Source: Planctomycetia bacterium (GTDB lineage: Bacteria > Planctomycetota > Brocadiia > Brocadiales > Brocadiaceae). Taken from it: a stretch of 64,000 bases of DNA. The notes under the pieces were generated by a model. That model had not been told where the DNA came from, made no database searches, and worked only from the letters and a program-made list of their open reading frames with translations. Below, piece by piece: positions 17,843 to 27,319 of this stretch (positions within the stretch are counted from its first letter, which is position 1; every line of letters begins with the position of its first letter). The position numbers and the translations under genes were made by a program. The stretch is from positions 682,001-746,000 of the forward strand of contig JABTVC010000001.1 in the NCBI GenBank assembly GCA_015075005.1. The letters are read 5' to 3'.

Positions 17843-18613
17843 ATGAAAGTAATTCCTGATTTATTTAAGAAAATTACAGACAGTGAGATTTGGAAGTCTG
17901 TATTTCGCCATGGTTACACAGATACTCCGAGGAACAGGGCTCTTCAAATTATAAGCAACGTATGGTTGCATTTACACCCTGCAAAGGTTCGCGAGCATGG
18001 TACGAAGATCCGTTTTACCTGGTGTATGGGAGGGATTACGTTTTTTGTTTTTCTCTTTGAGACGATAACGGGAATCCTGTTAATGTTTTATTATGTTCCC
18101 GATGTGAACAGGGCGTATGCAGATATTGTGGATTTGATGTATGTGGTACCGTTTGGGAGGTTTTTGAGAAATTCTCACCGATGGGGTGCACATGCGATGG
18201 TCATTACGGTGAGTATACATATGTTCCGTGTGTTTTTGACAGGCTCATACAAACCTCCACGGCAGTTTAATTGGGTGGTTGGAGTAATTCTATTAGTCCT
18301 CACATTCCTGTTAAGTTTTACCGGATATTTGTTACCTTGGGACCAGCTGGGATATTGGGCTATTACCGTTGGTACGAATATGGCGAGGGCAACTCCATTT
18401 TTGGGTCATGAAGGACCATTCTCATATATTTTGGGCATGAGGCCGGACAATGACATCAGGTTTGCTTTATTAGGTGGGACGGCAATTGAAGCACCAGCTT
18501 TGTTGCGGGCCTATGTATGGCACTGCATCGGAATACCAATGGTTGCTGCTGCCTTAATGATGGTTCATTTCTGGAGAGTTCGGAAAGATGGTGGTATATC
18601 TGGTCCTTTATAA
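17843..18613 (+). CDS. Cytochrome b (b6-type N-terminal subunit)
   Basis: Four-helix, di-heme cytochrome b that forms the quinol sites of the bc complex. The axial histidines appear in HRWGAHAM with SIHMF (first pair), and WHCIGIP with [12 protein letters not shown] (second pair). The stretch [15 protein letters not shown] lines up with the b6 segment YCLGGIT, whose Cys binds the extra heme ci; the Cys is kept. PWDQLGYWA is the Qo-site region. 256 aa with the C-terminal part on a separate gene, as in b6f. AAAGGA ribosome site before the ATG. Confidence 0.92.
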   Translation: MKVIPDLFKKITDSEIWKSVFRHGYTDTPRNRALQIISNVWLHLHPAKVREHGTKIRFTWCMGGITFFVFLFETITGILLMFYYVPDVNRAYADIVDLMYVVPFGRFLRNSHRWGAHAMVITVSIHMFRVFLTGSYKPPRQFNWVVGVILLVLTFLLSFTGYLLPWDQLGYWAITVGTNMARATPFLGHEGPFSYILGMRPDNDIRFALLGGTAIEAPALLRAYVWHCIGIPMVAAALMMVHFWRVRKDGGISGPL

Positions 18614-18668
18614 TGTCTTGAAAAATTTAGTTACAATTTTATAGAAGATATTTCTGAGGAGTGCTTCC

Positions 18669-19391
18669 ATGGAAGTTAGGCAGGAAAAGAGAGGATTGGT
18701 AGAATTTAAAGACGATAAGGTATTTACATGGCCCACTTTGGTTGCTAAGGAATTTTTAGCTGCTATTTTTGTTACGGTAGGGCTGTTATTTTATTCGTAT
18801 TATGTAGATGCGCCTTTGCGTGAATTGTCGGATCCAGGGCAGGCAGAGAATCCTGCAAAGGCACCGTGGTACTTTTTAGGCTTGCAGGAGGCATTAGTCT
18901 ATTTTGATCCGTGGTTTGCCGGTGTTGTGCTTCCAGGCATTATTATTTTGGGTCTCATTCTTATTCCCTATTTGGATAATAATCCGAAGGGAAATGGATA
19001 TTATACGTTTAAAGAGAGAAAGTTTGCTGTAACAACATTTGTTTTTGGTTATGTTTTTTGGTATGTCTTGATTTACATAGGTACAGCACTCAGGGGGCCA
19101 TTTTGGGCATTTTTTTGGCCATGGGAGAAGTGGACACACGATTTCCCTACCCCGCTTCCCATGCATGATTTGCCTTTATCGTTGGGGATTATTCTTATGG
19201 GGGTCTTTTATTTTGCTGGGTTAACGCTGCCTGCACTTGTGAAAAGAGACTTTTTTATGAAGCTGGGCGTTATTCGCTATTCGCTTACAATGGGATTGCT
19301 TCTAACCATGATTGGGACAGTGATTAAAATGGTTTTTCGACTGGCGTTTAATGTGAAATATATCATTGCAACGCCTTGGATCAACATATGA
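18669..19391 (+). CDS. Cytochrome b C-terminal subunit (subunit IV-like)
   Basis: Completes the cytochrome b of the complex. The Qo-site motif that is PEWY in most families reads KAPWYFLGLQEAL here, like menaquinol-oxidising complexes. Four or five hydrophobic helices are visible (about residues 22-45, 78-95, 115-135, 160-185 and 198-225). 240 aa, longer than subunit IV of b6f. Starts 55 nt after cytochrome b with GAGGAG upstream. Confidence 0.88.
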   Translation: MEVRQEKRGLVEFKDDKVFTWPTLVAKEFLAAIFVTVGLLFYSYYVDAPLRELSDPGQAENPAKAPWYFLGLQEALVYFDPWFAGVVLPGIIILGLILIPYLDNNPKGNGYYTFKERKFAVTTFVFGYVFWYVLIYIGTALRGPFWAFFWPWEKWTHDFPTPLPMHDLPLSLGIILMGVFYFAGLTLPALVKRDFFMKLGVIRYSLTMGLLLTMIGTVIKMVFRLAFNVKYIIATPWINI

Positions 19392-19437
19392 GTTCTCGTA
19401 TGTTAGCTAAATTAAGTATTTCCAGGATAGGTGAAAT

Positions 19438-20529
19438 ATGAGCGTACAAAGATTGATCTTTTTTGTTTTAAGTGCTTTATTTTTTTTCGCGACATCTATG
19501 TGGCTAAAGGATGAATTTTGTCCAAAGTGGATGAAATATCAAAAGGCGTATTTTGAAAAACAAGCTGCAAAGACTGAGAAGGAATTTGTAGCTGCAACTT
19601 CTGCAAAGGATAAGGAGTTGCTGGCAAAGCGCCTCGCATCATTGAAGAGGCCAGTTTATGAAATCAAGCAAATTCTCTTGAAAGGCGACTACAGCTGGGC
19701 AAAGAGGCAAAACGGAGATAAAGTAGATAGGTGCATGACTTGTCACATCGATGAAGAAAAATTAAAGGTCGCACATCCGAGTGCAAGAGATTTTCCATTC
19801 GATATCTATGGCTGTACCGTGTGTCACGGGGGTATAGGAAGGGCTTTAAGCGAAGAGATGGCACATGAAGGGATGTATTATCATAAAAGGCAGATGCAGC
19901 TTAGATTGGCTAATGCGGAGATTATGTTTGAATTTTGGGATGAGTTGGCGGTTTTGACGCCGGAAGAAACTGACCCGAATCAGCGGCTAGAAATGGGAGA
20001 CTTCAAAAAATATAGCATTACCGGTGATAAGGCTATATATGTTGGAAGTCAGAAGTGTATGAAGTGCCATACAGGCTTGACGTCTCCACATGTTGAAAGA
20101 TGGCAAAGGATCAAGTTTAAAACATTTGAGAGGGTTAAAGAAGCCCCTGATTATATAGCAGGAAATGAAGCGTATCGCAAGAAGTGTCTTGAGTGTCATA
20201 CGACTGGTTACGATGAGACAACGGGAAGATATTCAGAGGAAGGGGTAACATGTGAGGCATGCCACGGTGCTGGGGAGGTGTTTAGCTATTTTATGGAGAT
20301 TGGAAAGGCGCCTGAGGGACAAAAAATAGCCAGAGTGGGAACGTATGGAACGCCATACAACATTTGTGGGCCTTGCCATAATACGCGTAATCATGAGATG
20401 AGGCTGAAGTTTTTCCAGGAGAGTGGTGACTCTGATGAATGGTTTTTCCCACAGCATACAACCCCTTATAAAACGAGTTTTTCTGAAAAAGGGGAAGATA
20501 AGGCTAAGTTATTACCAAAAATACAATGA
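19438..20529 (+). CDS. Membrane-anchored hexaheme cytochrome c
   Basis: A 363-aa protein with an N-terminal helix (about residues 4-22), uncleaved or a signal, and six CxxCH heme motifs: CMTCH, CTVCH, CMKCH, CLECH, CEACH and CGPCH. The domain after the first two hemes resembles cytochrome c554-type modules. In the operon it sits between the cytochrome b genes and the octaheme protein, so it probably passes electrons between Rieske/b and the HAO-like subunit inside the anammoxosome. Confidence 0.9.
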   Translation: MSVQRLIFFVLSALFFFATSMWLKDEFCPKWMKYQKAYFEKQAAKTEKEFVAATSAKDKELLAKRLASLKRPVYEIKQILLKGDYSWAKRQNGDKVDRCMTCHIDEEKLKVAHPSARDFPFDIYGCTVCHGGIGRALSEEMAHEGMYYHKRQMQLRLANAEIMFEFWDELAVLTPEETDPNQRLEMGDFKKYSITGDKAIYVGSQKCMKCHTGLTSPHVERWQRIKFKTFERVKEAPDYIAGNEAYRKKCLECHTTGYDETTGRYSEEGVTCEACHGAGEVFSYFMEIGKAPEGQKIARVGTYGTPYNICGPCHNTRNHEMRLKFFQESGDSDEWFFPQHTTPYKTSFSEKGEDKAKLLPKIQ

Positions 20530-20599
20530 CGTTAAAGTTATTTTGTTATAACATGAGTTTTGAATAAAAATTGCTGGTTTTGAGGGGAGGATGTAGAAA

Positions 20600-22348
20600 A
20601 TGAAATTTTTAAAATTGGGCGCAATTTTACTTGCTGCTCCTTTATTATGGAGTTGGCATGCTGGTAGTTTAAAGGCGCAGTCTGAAACTGAGTTAAAAGA
20701 GATGCAAAAGAAGGCCACCAACTATTATGACATTCTGTATCCGAATGAGACGTTAAAAGATTGGTTCACAAACAATGTGGGGCTGGAAAAGGGTGCCGGT
20801 CCATGGCAAAATGTATACAAGCCTGTTCCATTGCAGATGTATTGGTTTCCGGTAAGACATTATGTGAAGCCAGATGGGATTTACTATGATCAGTTACTGG
20901 AAAGATACAAGCCTACTGACTGTGTAAAGTGTCACGAAGAAGTAACGCCTGGTTTTGTAAGGGACTGGGAAGAATCTACCCATGCAAAACCGAGGAAGAA
21001 CCCGAGATTTGCTGAAAAAACACAGCAAATTGAGAAGTTAATTGGTAGGGAGATTAAAGAGGTAACCTGTAGTGACTGCCATGGTAAGGATCACAAGGAA
21101 CTTCATATGCCTACCCCGCAAACCTGCGGAGAATGTCACCCAAAGGAAACTACTGAATTTATGAGCGAGGCAGAACGTGGTCGTCCAAATCATATAGATG
21201 GTCTGGCCGCGAATGTTATCCCACCCTGGTATCCGGAGATGTTTCGCAGGGGTTATCCGGCTGCACAGTTTGGTTGTGATCTTTGCCACGCTACAGACCG
21301 ATGCAACATATGCCACTCAAGGCATAAGTTCTCGGCGGCTGAAGGGAGAAGGCCTGAGGCCTGCATGAGCTGTCACATGGGTTTCGACCATCCGGACGCA
21401 GAATCATATGGAGAATCAAAGATGGGGTATATTTACCATATGGAGGGAGAGCACTGGGATTGGGAGAAACCGCTTGCAGAGATTGTACCGGGGAAGGATT
21501 ACAGAACACCTACATGCCAGTTTTGTCATATGGATCAGGGAAATGGCAAATTTGCGCATAATCCTGTAACGAAGGGTGTTTGGAGGATGGGTACCGTGCC
21601 TCCCAAGGGTGTGGATTACAAGTCCTCACTTAAAGATTATCCGTATGGTATTAACTTACCACCAATGAACTACACCCTTGATATTTATTCTCCTGAAAAC
21701 AAGAAGAGATCAGAGCAGTGGGTGGCTGTTTGCAGTAAATGCCATAGCCCCCGTTTTGCCCGTTTGTATCGTGAAAATTTGGATAATTTCATGTTTGAGA
21801 TGTGGACTCTTCAGGACAGGGCACAGTGTATATTGGATGACCTTGCGGCAAATGATGAGTTTGATGTTCCGATTAAGAATAGGGATATATTTCCTCTAGG
21901 CGATGTCCTTGCTGATGCTCTTGGCCCTGGATTATTGGGAGATGCTGTTTATAATGCATTTAAAACAACCGGAGGAAAAGTACCGGTAATTGGCCCGATC
22001 CTTGGATTGTATGGGTTGTTCATGACAGGAAAGAATAATCCTTCAGAAATAGAAAATACCTATGCGAATATGTGGTTTGGTGACAAAGCGCATGCTTACA
22101 AAGGTGCAGCTCACGGTCAGCAAGATATTATGTGGTGGTATGGTTCTGCCAAGGTGTATCAAGCCATCAATAATTTGGAAAGTCAGGCTATTGCGCTTAA
22201 GAGGGGTAAGAAGGTTGATGAGATGCTTGCGGCAAAGGGGAGAAAAAGTATTGCCGGAATGATTGGTAGTATCTTAGGAGTTGTTGCTGTTCTTATGGTT
22301 GGTGCTGCCATTTGGAAGAAGAGGCGCGATACACATTGTCAGCAATAA
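20600..22348 (+). CDS. Octaheme hydroxylamine oxidoreductase-like protein, membrane-anchored
   Basis: Signal peptide (about residues 1-28), eight CxxCH motifs (CVKCH, CSDCH, CGECH, CDLCH, CNICH, CMSCH, CQFCH, CSKCH), then a heme-free helical tail and a C-terminal membrane helix (about residues 552-572, GMIGSILGVVAVLMVGAAIW). The heme order and spacing fit the HAO family, members of which interconvert hydroxylamine, nitric oxide and nitrite. A C-terminal anchor and operon position with the bc complex suggest it works as part of that membrane complex. Whether it has the crosslinked Tyr of oxidative HAO cannot be settled by eye. Good GGGGAGGA ribosome site. Confidence 0.9.
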   Translation: MKFLKLGAILLAAPLLWSWHAGSLKAQSETELKEMQKKATNYYDILYPNETLKDWFTNNVGLEKGAGPWQNVYKPVPLQMYWFPVRHYVKPDGIYYDQLLERYKPTDCVKCHEEVTPGFVRDWEESTHAKPRKNPRFAEKTQQIEKLIGREIKEVTCSDCHGKDHKELHMPTPQTCGECHPKETTEFMSEAERGRPNHIDGLAANVIPPWYPEMFRRGYPAAQFGCDLCHATDRCNICHSRHKFSAAEGRRPEACMSCHMGFDHPDAESYGESKMGYIYHMEGEHWDWEKPLAEIVPGKDYRTPTCQFCHMDQGNGKFAHNPVTKGVWRMGTVPPKGVDYKSSLKDYPYGINLPPMNYTLDIYSPENKKRSEQWVAVCSKCHSPRFARLYRENLDNFMFEMWTLQDRAQCILDDLAANDEFDVPIKNRDIFPLGDVLADALGPGLLGDAVYNAFKTTGGKVPVIGPILGLYGLFMTGKNNPSEIENTYANMWFGDKAHAYKGAAHGQQDIMWWYGSAKVYQAINNLESQAIALKRGKKVDEMLAAKGRKSIAGMIGSILGVVAVLMVGAAIWKKRRDTHCQQ

Positions 22349-22380
22349 ATGGTACATTTGTAAAAGTTTTTAGTTTTAGA

Positions 22381-22416
22381 AAAGGCATCTAACTGAAGGT
22401 TAGATGCCTTTTTTAT
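22381..22416 (+). terminator. Rho-independent terminator of the Rieske/cyt b operon
   Basis: A 13-bp stem reading AAAGGCATCTAAC, a 5-nt loop and its complement are followed by a run of seven T. It lies about 35 nt after the HAO-like stop. The strongest terminator in the window. Confidence 0.9.
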
Positions 22417-22442
22417 TTTCTAATAATATTGTGGAGCCTTGC

Positions 22443-23369
22443 ATGTTAAGTGAAATAAGAAAATATGTTTTAAGTTCATTACAATTTGGCGCATTTCCCT
22501 ATGATTTCAAAAGCGAAGAAGATACATATAAACGTTCAAAGGTTGTAATTATAGGTGTACCGTTTGATGGTACAGCCACGTATCAGGCAGGTACCAAAAT
22601 GGGCCCGAATGCAATATTAAACGCATCGGTTAATGTAGAGCCTTACGATGATGAATTGGAAGATATTTATAAAATAGGGATTTTTACACTAGGAACTCTC
22701 AATATTGAAGAAATACACACGGAACCAAAAAAAGTAATTGATGCATTGTATCATGTAAGCAGCAAGATTGTTAAAGATGATAAATTTTTAGTAACTTTGG
22801 GAGGTGAACACTCTATATCACAAGGTGTGATAAAAGCGTACAAAGAGAAATACAAGAAATTGTCCATACTTCAACTAGATGCACACCTGGATTTGATGAA
22901 GCAATTTGGTGGAACTCGTTATAGTCATGCTAGTGTTACGAGAAGAGTAGTTGAAGATCTGAAATGCAAAGTCACAAGCTTTGGTGTAAGGGTAGTATCG
23001 AAGGAAGAACAAGAATATGTGAAAAAAAAGAAAGATTCTGTATCCGTATTTTATGCAAAAGACATTTATAACAACAATGACTGGCATGATCAGGCTATTG
23101 AAACATTAGAGGACTATGTATACATTACGCTAGACGTGGATGGATTTGACGTTTCTATTATGCCTGCCACTGGTACGCCTGTCCCGGGAGGTTTAGAATG
23201 GTACCGAACGATTGATTTTTTACGCAAGGTCTATAAAGATAGGACAGTTGTTGGATTTGATGTGGTTGAATTGAAACCCAATCCCGGAAACGATGCCCCG
23301 AATTTTTTAGCTGCAAATCTTGTTTATAAGAATATAGGTTTTTACAAGAAGTATACACGACTATCCTAG
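22443..23369 (+). CDS. Agmatinase/arginase-family ureohydrolase
   Basis: Binuclear manganese enzyme that splits urea from agmatine or a related guanidine. Metal-ligand motifs are present: GGEHSIS, LDAHLDL and TLDVDGFDVSIMPATGTPVPGG. The last one is of agmatinase type. About 308 aa. The open frame begins inside the terminator, so the ATG at 22443 with TGGAG upstream is chosen. The product, if agmatinase, would be putrescine for polyamine synthesis. The substrate is not certain from sequence alone. Confidence 0.85.
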   Translation: MLSEIRKYVLSSLQFGAFPYDFKSEEDTYKRSKVVIIGVPFDGTATYQAGTKMGPNAILNASVNVEPYDDELEDIYKIGIFTLGTLNIEEIHTEPKKVIDALYHVSSKIVKDDKFLVTLGGEHSISQGVIKAYKEKYKKLSILQLDAHLDLMKQFGGTRYSHASVTRRVVEDLKCKVTSFGVRVVSKEEQEYVKKKKDSVSVFYAKDIYNNNDWHDQAIETLEDYVYITLDVDGFDVSIMPATGTPVPGGLEWYRTIDFLRKVYKDRTVVGFDVVELKPNPGNDAPNFLAANLVYKNIGFYKKYTRLS

Positions 23370-23372
23370 ACA

Positions 23373-23504
23373 ATGTGTTTATTAAGTTTGCTCTTGGCTG
23401 AGCCTCCTATCATTGATGACGTGGATTTTGAAGAAAGATGTGATGTGGAAATATTTGAAATGTTTTATCTGATACAGATGCAGGATTCAGATTTTTGGAA
23501 ATAA
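23373..23504 (+). CDS. Possible 43-aa acidic peptide
   Basis: A short frame, MCLLSLLLAEPPIIDDVDFE onward to FWK, lies between the agmatinase stop and the TPR lipoprotein. It is acidic, with a hydrophobic start. No ribosome site is visible and I recognise no family, so it may be chance. Confidence 0.2.
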   Translation: MCLLSLLLAEPPIIDDVDFEERCDVEIFEMFYLIQMQDSDFWK

Positions 23505-23529
23505 AGGAGATTAAAAGGATAGATTCAAA

Positions 23530-24252
23530 ATGAGAAAGAATATAATTACCTATGGTGCAAAAGTAATATTTTTGTTGATAATGTGCATTGTGTCAGGTTG
23601 TGGCAATAAGGCAAACTCTTTTAACAAAAAGGGGATTTCCTTCTATAATCAAGGAAAATACACTGAAGCAATAGCAGAATTCAAAAAGGCCTTAGAGCAT
23701 GTTCCTAACAACTATGATGCCCATTATCACCTGGGAATTGTTTATTATGCAAAGGGTATGACGGATGAGTCAATATCTGAGCTTAAAAAGGCAATTGATG
23801 CGAATCCCAATGAACCCAAAGCCCACTATAACATCGCTTTTGCATATGTAACCAAAGAGAATGTTTCGCAGGCACTCGCGGAGTATCAACGGGCGGTTGA
23901 ATTGTTTGCTGCAAGAAAAGACAAAAAAGAGGCTGATGGGTACCTTTACATGGCGGTTGCTTATAGTTTGATAGAAAAAAATGAAGATGCTTTTACGGCA
24001 TGTAAGAAGGCAATAGAAATCAATCCTGATTATGAAGATGCACATTATTTTTTAGGCGTTTGTTATTACAAAAAGGATATGATGGATGAAGCAATTGAAA
24101 AGTTTAAAAAGGTTATTCAATTAAATCCAAAATCTGAAAAGGCGCATAATCTCCTTTTTGCTATTTATGATAAACTTGGAAAAACTGAAGAGGCTATCGA
24201 AGAAGACCGTATATTGAAGCAGATTGCAAGGGAACGGATGGAACAACGATAA
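23530..24252 (+). CDS. TPR-repeat lipoprotein
   Basis: A 240-aa protein with a lipoprotein signal (IMCIVSGCGN, lipobox Cys near residue 24) and at least five tetratricopeptide repeats (for example YNQGKYTEAIAEFKKALEHV, YYKKDMMDEAIEKFKKVIQL). Repeats of this type serve as scaffolds for protein complexes. Preceded by an AAGGA-type site. It opens a group of genes for secreted or membrane proteins running to 27.1 kb whose joint role is unknown. Confidence 0.85.
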   Translation: MRKNIITYGAKVIFLLIMCIVSGCGNKANSFNKKGISFYNQGKYTEAIAEFKKALEHVPNNYDAHYHLGIVYYAKGMTDESISELKKAIDANPNEPKAHYNIAFAYVTKENVSQALAEYQRAVELFAARKDKKEADGYLYMAVAYSLIEKNEDAFTACKKAIEINPDYEDAHYFLGVCYYKKDMMDEAIEKFKKVIQLNPKSEKAHNLLFAIYDKLGKTEEAIEEDRILKQIARERMEQR

Positions 24253-24275
24253 CCTATAACACGAGGTAGATATTT

Positions 24276-24634
24276 TTGAAAGCCATTTTTGTCCATTTAA
24301 CAGGAAGTCACCGTGAGAATACGGAAGTTTTTATTTCTGAAAAGATATCTATTGGTACAGATACCGGAGCCAATCTTCGTTTTGATCCGGATATAGACAG
24401 AAACACGTCCCATTTTTCCCTGGTACTAAAGAACCGTTTGCTTTAAAAGCAGAGAAGATTTCTGATGAGGTAGATGTGGCACTGCTTCGCATTGATGGTT
24501 GTGGCGCTAATATATACGTCCTCGAAGTGGACATTACCGGTAAGGGGACGGTAGTGGGAGAACCTATCATACTATTATTTGAAATACAACGAAAGGTAAA
24601 GAGGTGTGAGGAGGGAAAAGTTTATGGAAAATAG
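24276..24634 (+). pseudogene. Frameshifted FHA-like protein remnant
   Basis: A TTG start with GAGGT upstream opens a frame with FVHLTGSHRENTEVF, ISIGTDTGANLRFDPDIDR and NTSHF, the pattern of an FHA phosphopeptide-binding domain. It ends at a TAA at 24444. From about 24410 another frame reads PFFPGTKEPFALKAEKI, DEVDVALLRIDG and GKGTVVGEPI up to 24634, overlapping the next gene's start. The second piece recalls the region of trypsin-like proteases around the catalytic Asp, but that is weak. One indel near 24410 plus an internal loss would explain the two pieces. Confidence 0.45.
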
Positions 24635-25262
24635 ATTAAAGGGAATTTATTATACAATCGTATGTATGCTTGTATCTGGTTTTTTTTGCAGTTCGTCGCA
24701 TGCGCATTCTGACGGTGCACCAATAGCTTGCTTAGGTAGTGGCGATAATAGATATAGTTATAGATTTTATGCCCCGAGGAGTACCTTTACTTGCGGTAAT
24801 TTAGGGTGTCATTACCAATATCCTATTAATTCGGGTAAGAGTAAGTTTATGCTATTTGTGCTTGATAAGTGTGAACCAGGGGAGATTGTGGATATTTTAG
24901 TATCATTTAAACAGTCGGATACGGAGTCTCACGGGTTTGAAATTACAGCACAAGATAGATATGAGAATCGAATAGTGGGTAATTTTATTATTGAGGATGC
25001 TGACGATGCCCAGATAATAGGCAGTGGACTTTTTGTGACACATACAAAAAAGGGAACGAGCCAGAAATCTTGGCATATAAAATGGCAAGCACCTCCAGCT
25101 GACTTCGTGGTACAGAATCCTGTAAGATTCTATGCGATGGGAGTCGAAGGAGATAACGATGATACTGCTATGGGTGATTATATATATAAAGCAACGAGGC
25201 TTATTGAAGTAGTACCAAAGAAGGTAAAGAAAGAACAAATTCATGTAATAAAGAAGGAGTAA
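24624..25262 (+). CDS. Secreted Reeler/choice-of-anchor-V-like protein with CX4CH motif
   Basis: 212 aa with a signal peptide (about residues 1-30, ending near SSSHAHS). The body has the pattern of Reeler-like / choice-of-anchor V domains: HGFEITAQD, SWHIKWQAPP, VRFYAMGVEGDNDDTAMGDY, which form a beta-sandwich. Near the start of the domain is CGNLGCH, where relatives carry a CxxCH heme motif; here the spacing is four residues. The C-terminus is lysine-rich. AGGAGG lies before the ATG. Probably an extracytoplasmic binding or redox protein; function unknown. Confidence 0.65.
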   Translation: MENRLKGIYYTIVCMLVSGFFCSSSHAHSDGAPIACLGSGDNRYSYRFYAPRSTFTCGNLGCHYQYPINSGKSKFMLFVLDKCEPGEIVDILVSFKQSDTESHGFEITAQDRYENRIVGNFIIEDADDAQIIGSGLFVTHTKKGTSQKSWHIKWQAPPADFVVQNPVRFYAMGVEGDNDDTAMGDYIYKATRLIEVVPKKVKKEQIHVIKKE

Positions 25263-25357
25263 TTTAATGAAGTCATCGTCTTGATATATTTGTGATAGTG
25301 ACGTCACATTTTTTCCCAACTTTCATATGAATTTTAAATGAAGGATTGGTGATTAAT

Positions 25358-26518
25358 ATGAAACGAAGATTGGCAGAAGAGACAGTTATCTTTATCAGTG
25401 TTCTTAAATGGGTTATTCTGGCCGCAATTGTTGGAGCGATTGTTGGTTTGTCAACAACGGCTTTTCTAAAGGCATTGAGCTGGGGCTCCGCATTTAGCGG
25501 CAGGTATTCACAATATTTTTTCCATAACGATTCATATTATTTCTTTTTACTACCTGTAGCACTGTTTTTGAGTACGGCAATGACAAAATATTTGGCTCCC
25601 GACGCTGAAGGACATGGAACAGATAAGATCATTGAAGCAGTTCATAAACGTTCAGGTAAGATAAAAGCGATCGTTGTTCCTGTAAAGCTTGTTGCTACGA
25701 TAATAACCTTGGTTACTGGTGGTTCTGCCGGGAAAGAGGGGCCGTGCGCTCAAATAGGGGCCGGGCTTTCATCGGTTTTTGCAGATCTGCTCAGGGTTGA
25801 TGACAATGACCGTAAAAAATTGGTAATTTGTGGTATCAGTGCTGGATTTGCTTCGGTTTTTGGTACTCCACTAGCGGGTGCTATTTTTGGACTTGAAGTG
25901 TTATTCGTGGGAAATATCTTATATGATGTCCTTTTGCCTTCTTTTGTTGCAGGAATTATGGGCTATCGGGTGGCCTGGCTACTTGGTAGTAAACATTTTC
26001 ATCACAACTTAAACTTTGTTCCTACCTTCAGCGAACATCTCTTTTTACAGGTAATTCTTGCTGGGATTTTCTTTGGTTTATGTTCCTTTTTGCCTATTGA
26101 AGTATTAAGGACAGGGGAGAAACTATCTAAGAAAATACAGATATGGAAGCCATTAAAGGGTCTTATCGGTGGTTCTGTCCTCATTGTTTTAACTCTTGTA
26201 TTCTCAGATAGATATCTTGGGCTTGGGGCTGCTAACACCCCTATTGCTGCAAGTATTATGGCATTAGAATTGTTTGGTCCGAAGTTGGGACCTTACGCTG
26301 CCATAGCATGTATTATTAGTTTTCTTATGACCGGCCATAGAAGTGTCTATCCATCTCAGATGATCGATTTTAGGAAATCTTCATCTATTCACCTTGTAGG
26401 GGGAGAGGAAGTTGAAGACGTAAAGGCACACGTTAAACCGAGAAGCAAAAGTGTGATAGGGGTATACCTTAGGATTGGTAGCACAATCAAAGAAATATTC
26501 CAAAAGAGGAAGGAGTAA
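25358..26518 (+). CDS. ClC-family chloride channel or exchanger
   Basis: About 386 aa with roughly ten hydrophobic helices. The ion-pathway motif GSAGKEGP is present as GGSAGKEGPCAQIGAGLSS, and the helix N motif region FGTPLAGAIFGLEV also fits. The last signature of ClC proteins (GIFAP-type) is replaced here by GLGAANTPIAASIMALELFG, and no CBS domains follow. The exchanger glutamate is the E of GKEGP. Could move chloride or other anions in the anammox cell envelope. ATG chosen over a GTG four codons upstream. Confidence 0.85.
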   Translation: MKRRLAEETVIFISVLKWVILAAIVGAIVGLSTTAFLKALSWGSAFSGRYSQYFFHNDSYYFFLLPVALFLSTAMTKYLAPDAEGHGTDKIIEAVHKRSGKIKAIVVPVKLVATIITLVTGGSAGKEGPCAQIGAGLSSVFADLLRVDDNDRKKLVICGISAGFASVFGTPLAGAIFGLEVLFVGNILYDVLLPSFVAGIMGYRVAWLLGSKHFHHNLNFVPTFSEHLFLQVILAGIFFGLCSFLPIEVLRTGEKLSKKIQIWKPLKGLIGGSVLIVLTLVFSDRYLGLGAANTPIAASIMALELFGPKLGPYAAIACIISFLMTGHRSVYPSQMIDFRKSSSIHLVGGEEVEDVKAHVKPRSKSVIGVYLRIGSTIKEIFQKRKE

Positions 26519-26522
26519 TTTA

Positions 26523-27101
26523 GTGAAAATAAAAATCTTCATTTTCGGGATGTTATTACTTTTAATAAGCATAGTCCGGGTTTCCAGCGCCTCACAGCTT
26601 GATTTTTCATGGAGTGTACCTAAAACGTATGTGCATAACAAAGGGACTGACGGGGAGGTTTTATATATTACATGGTTCTATAATCTGAGAAATACCATAG
26701 AAAGGCCTATATTGGTTCCCATTGAAGTGTTGTTGATGACGGATACGGGTGAGAAATATCCGGATGTTTATTATCCGGAAATTATGGAGCATGTGGCTAA
26801 ACTGGATGATGATTATAAAGAAGGTAAGAAATACCAGTATGCCGCTATTGCAAAAGGGGAGTTGGCTCCTAAGACAACAAAGCATTGTGTGGCCATGTTT
26901 GAGGACGTGGACCCCAAGGCTAAGCGTCTGGATATATTTGTGACAGGTATATCACATTTCTTTTTCTGGCGATGGAGGATGGTCGACTATTCCTACAAGA
27001 TTACATACGAAAAAGAACAAGACTACTGGAAATTAATTGAGCATGGGATGACCAAGGATGCCTCTCATCGTTCGTACGAATTTGAAATGAGGAATTGGTG
27101 A
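26523..27101 (+). CDS. Secreted protein of unknown function
   Basis: 192 aa from a GTG with GGAAGGAG upstream, 4 nt after the ClC stop. A signal peptide (IFIFGMLLLLISIVRVSSA) precedes a beta-rich body with many aromatic residues (FSWSVPKTYVHNKGTDGEV, ITWFYNLRN, HFFFWRWRMVDYSYKI). Probably co-transcribed with the channel. I recognise no family; the body resembles a beta-sandwich accessory domain in composition only. The 218 bp after it carry no gene and no clear terminator. Confidence 0.6.
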   Translation: MKIKIFIFGMLLLLISIVRVSSASQLDFSWSVPKTYVHNKGTDGEVLYITWFYNLRNTIERPILVPIEVLLMTDTGEKYPDVYYPEIMEHVAKLDDDYKEGKKYQYAAIAKGELAPKTTKHCVAMFEDVDPKAKRLDIFVTGISHFFFWRWRMVDYSYKITYEKEQDYWKLIEHGMTKDASHRSYEFEMRNW

Positions 27102-27319
27102 ACAATAGGCAAATGGCTGGTATCTTTTGTCTTAACCCGTTTTTGATTTGAAGTCAGATAGTTGAAAGAGAATTATCTATCATCATCTCGTGCAGCTTAA
27201 AATTCGGTTTTTTCCATATACCGCAATGTTGTGGACAATTTCCCAGGATGTAAGTCCTCCCTCTGTTATCTCCTTTCCTTCCGTGATATATATTCAGAAG
27301 CAATTTTTTTTATAAATTT

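Noticed and set aside
27102..27319. Magnesium riboswitch before the Mg2+ ATPase
   Set aside because: No M-box-like conserved segments or terminator-like structure were recognised in the 218 bp.
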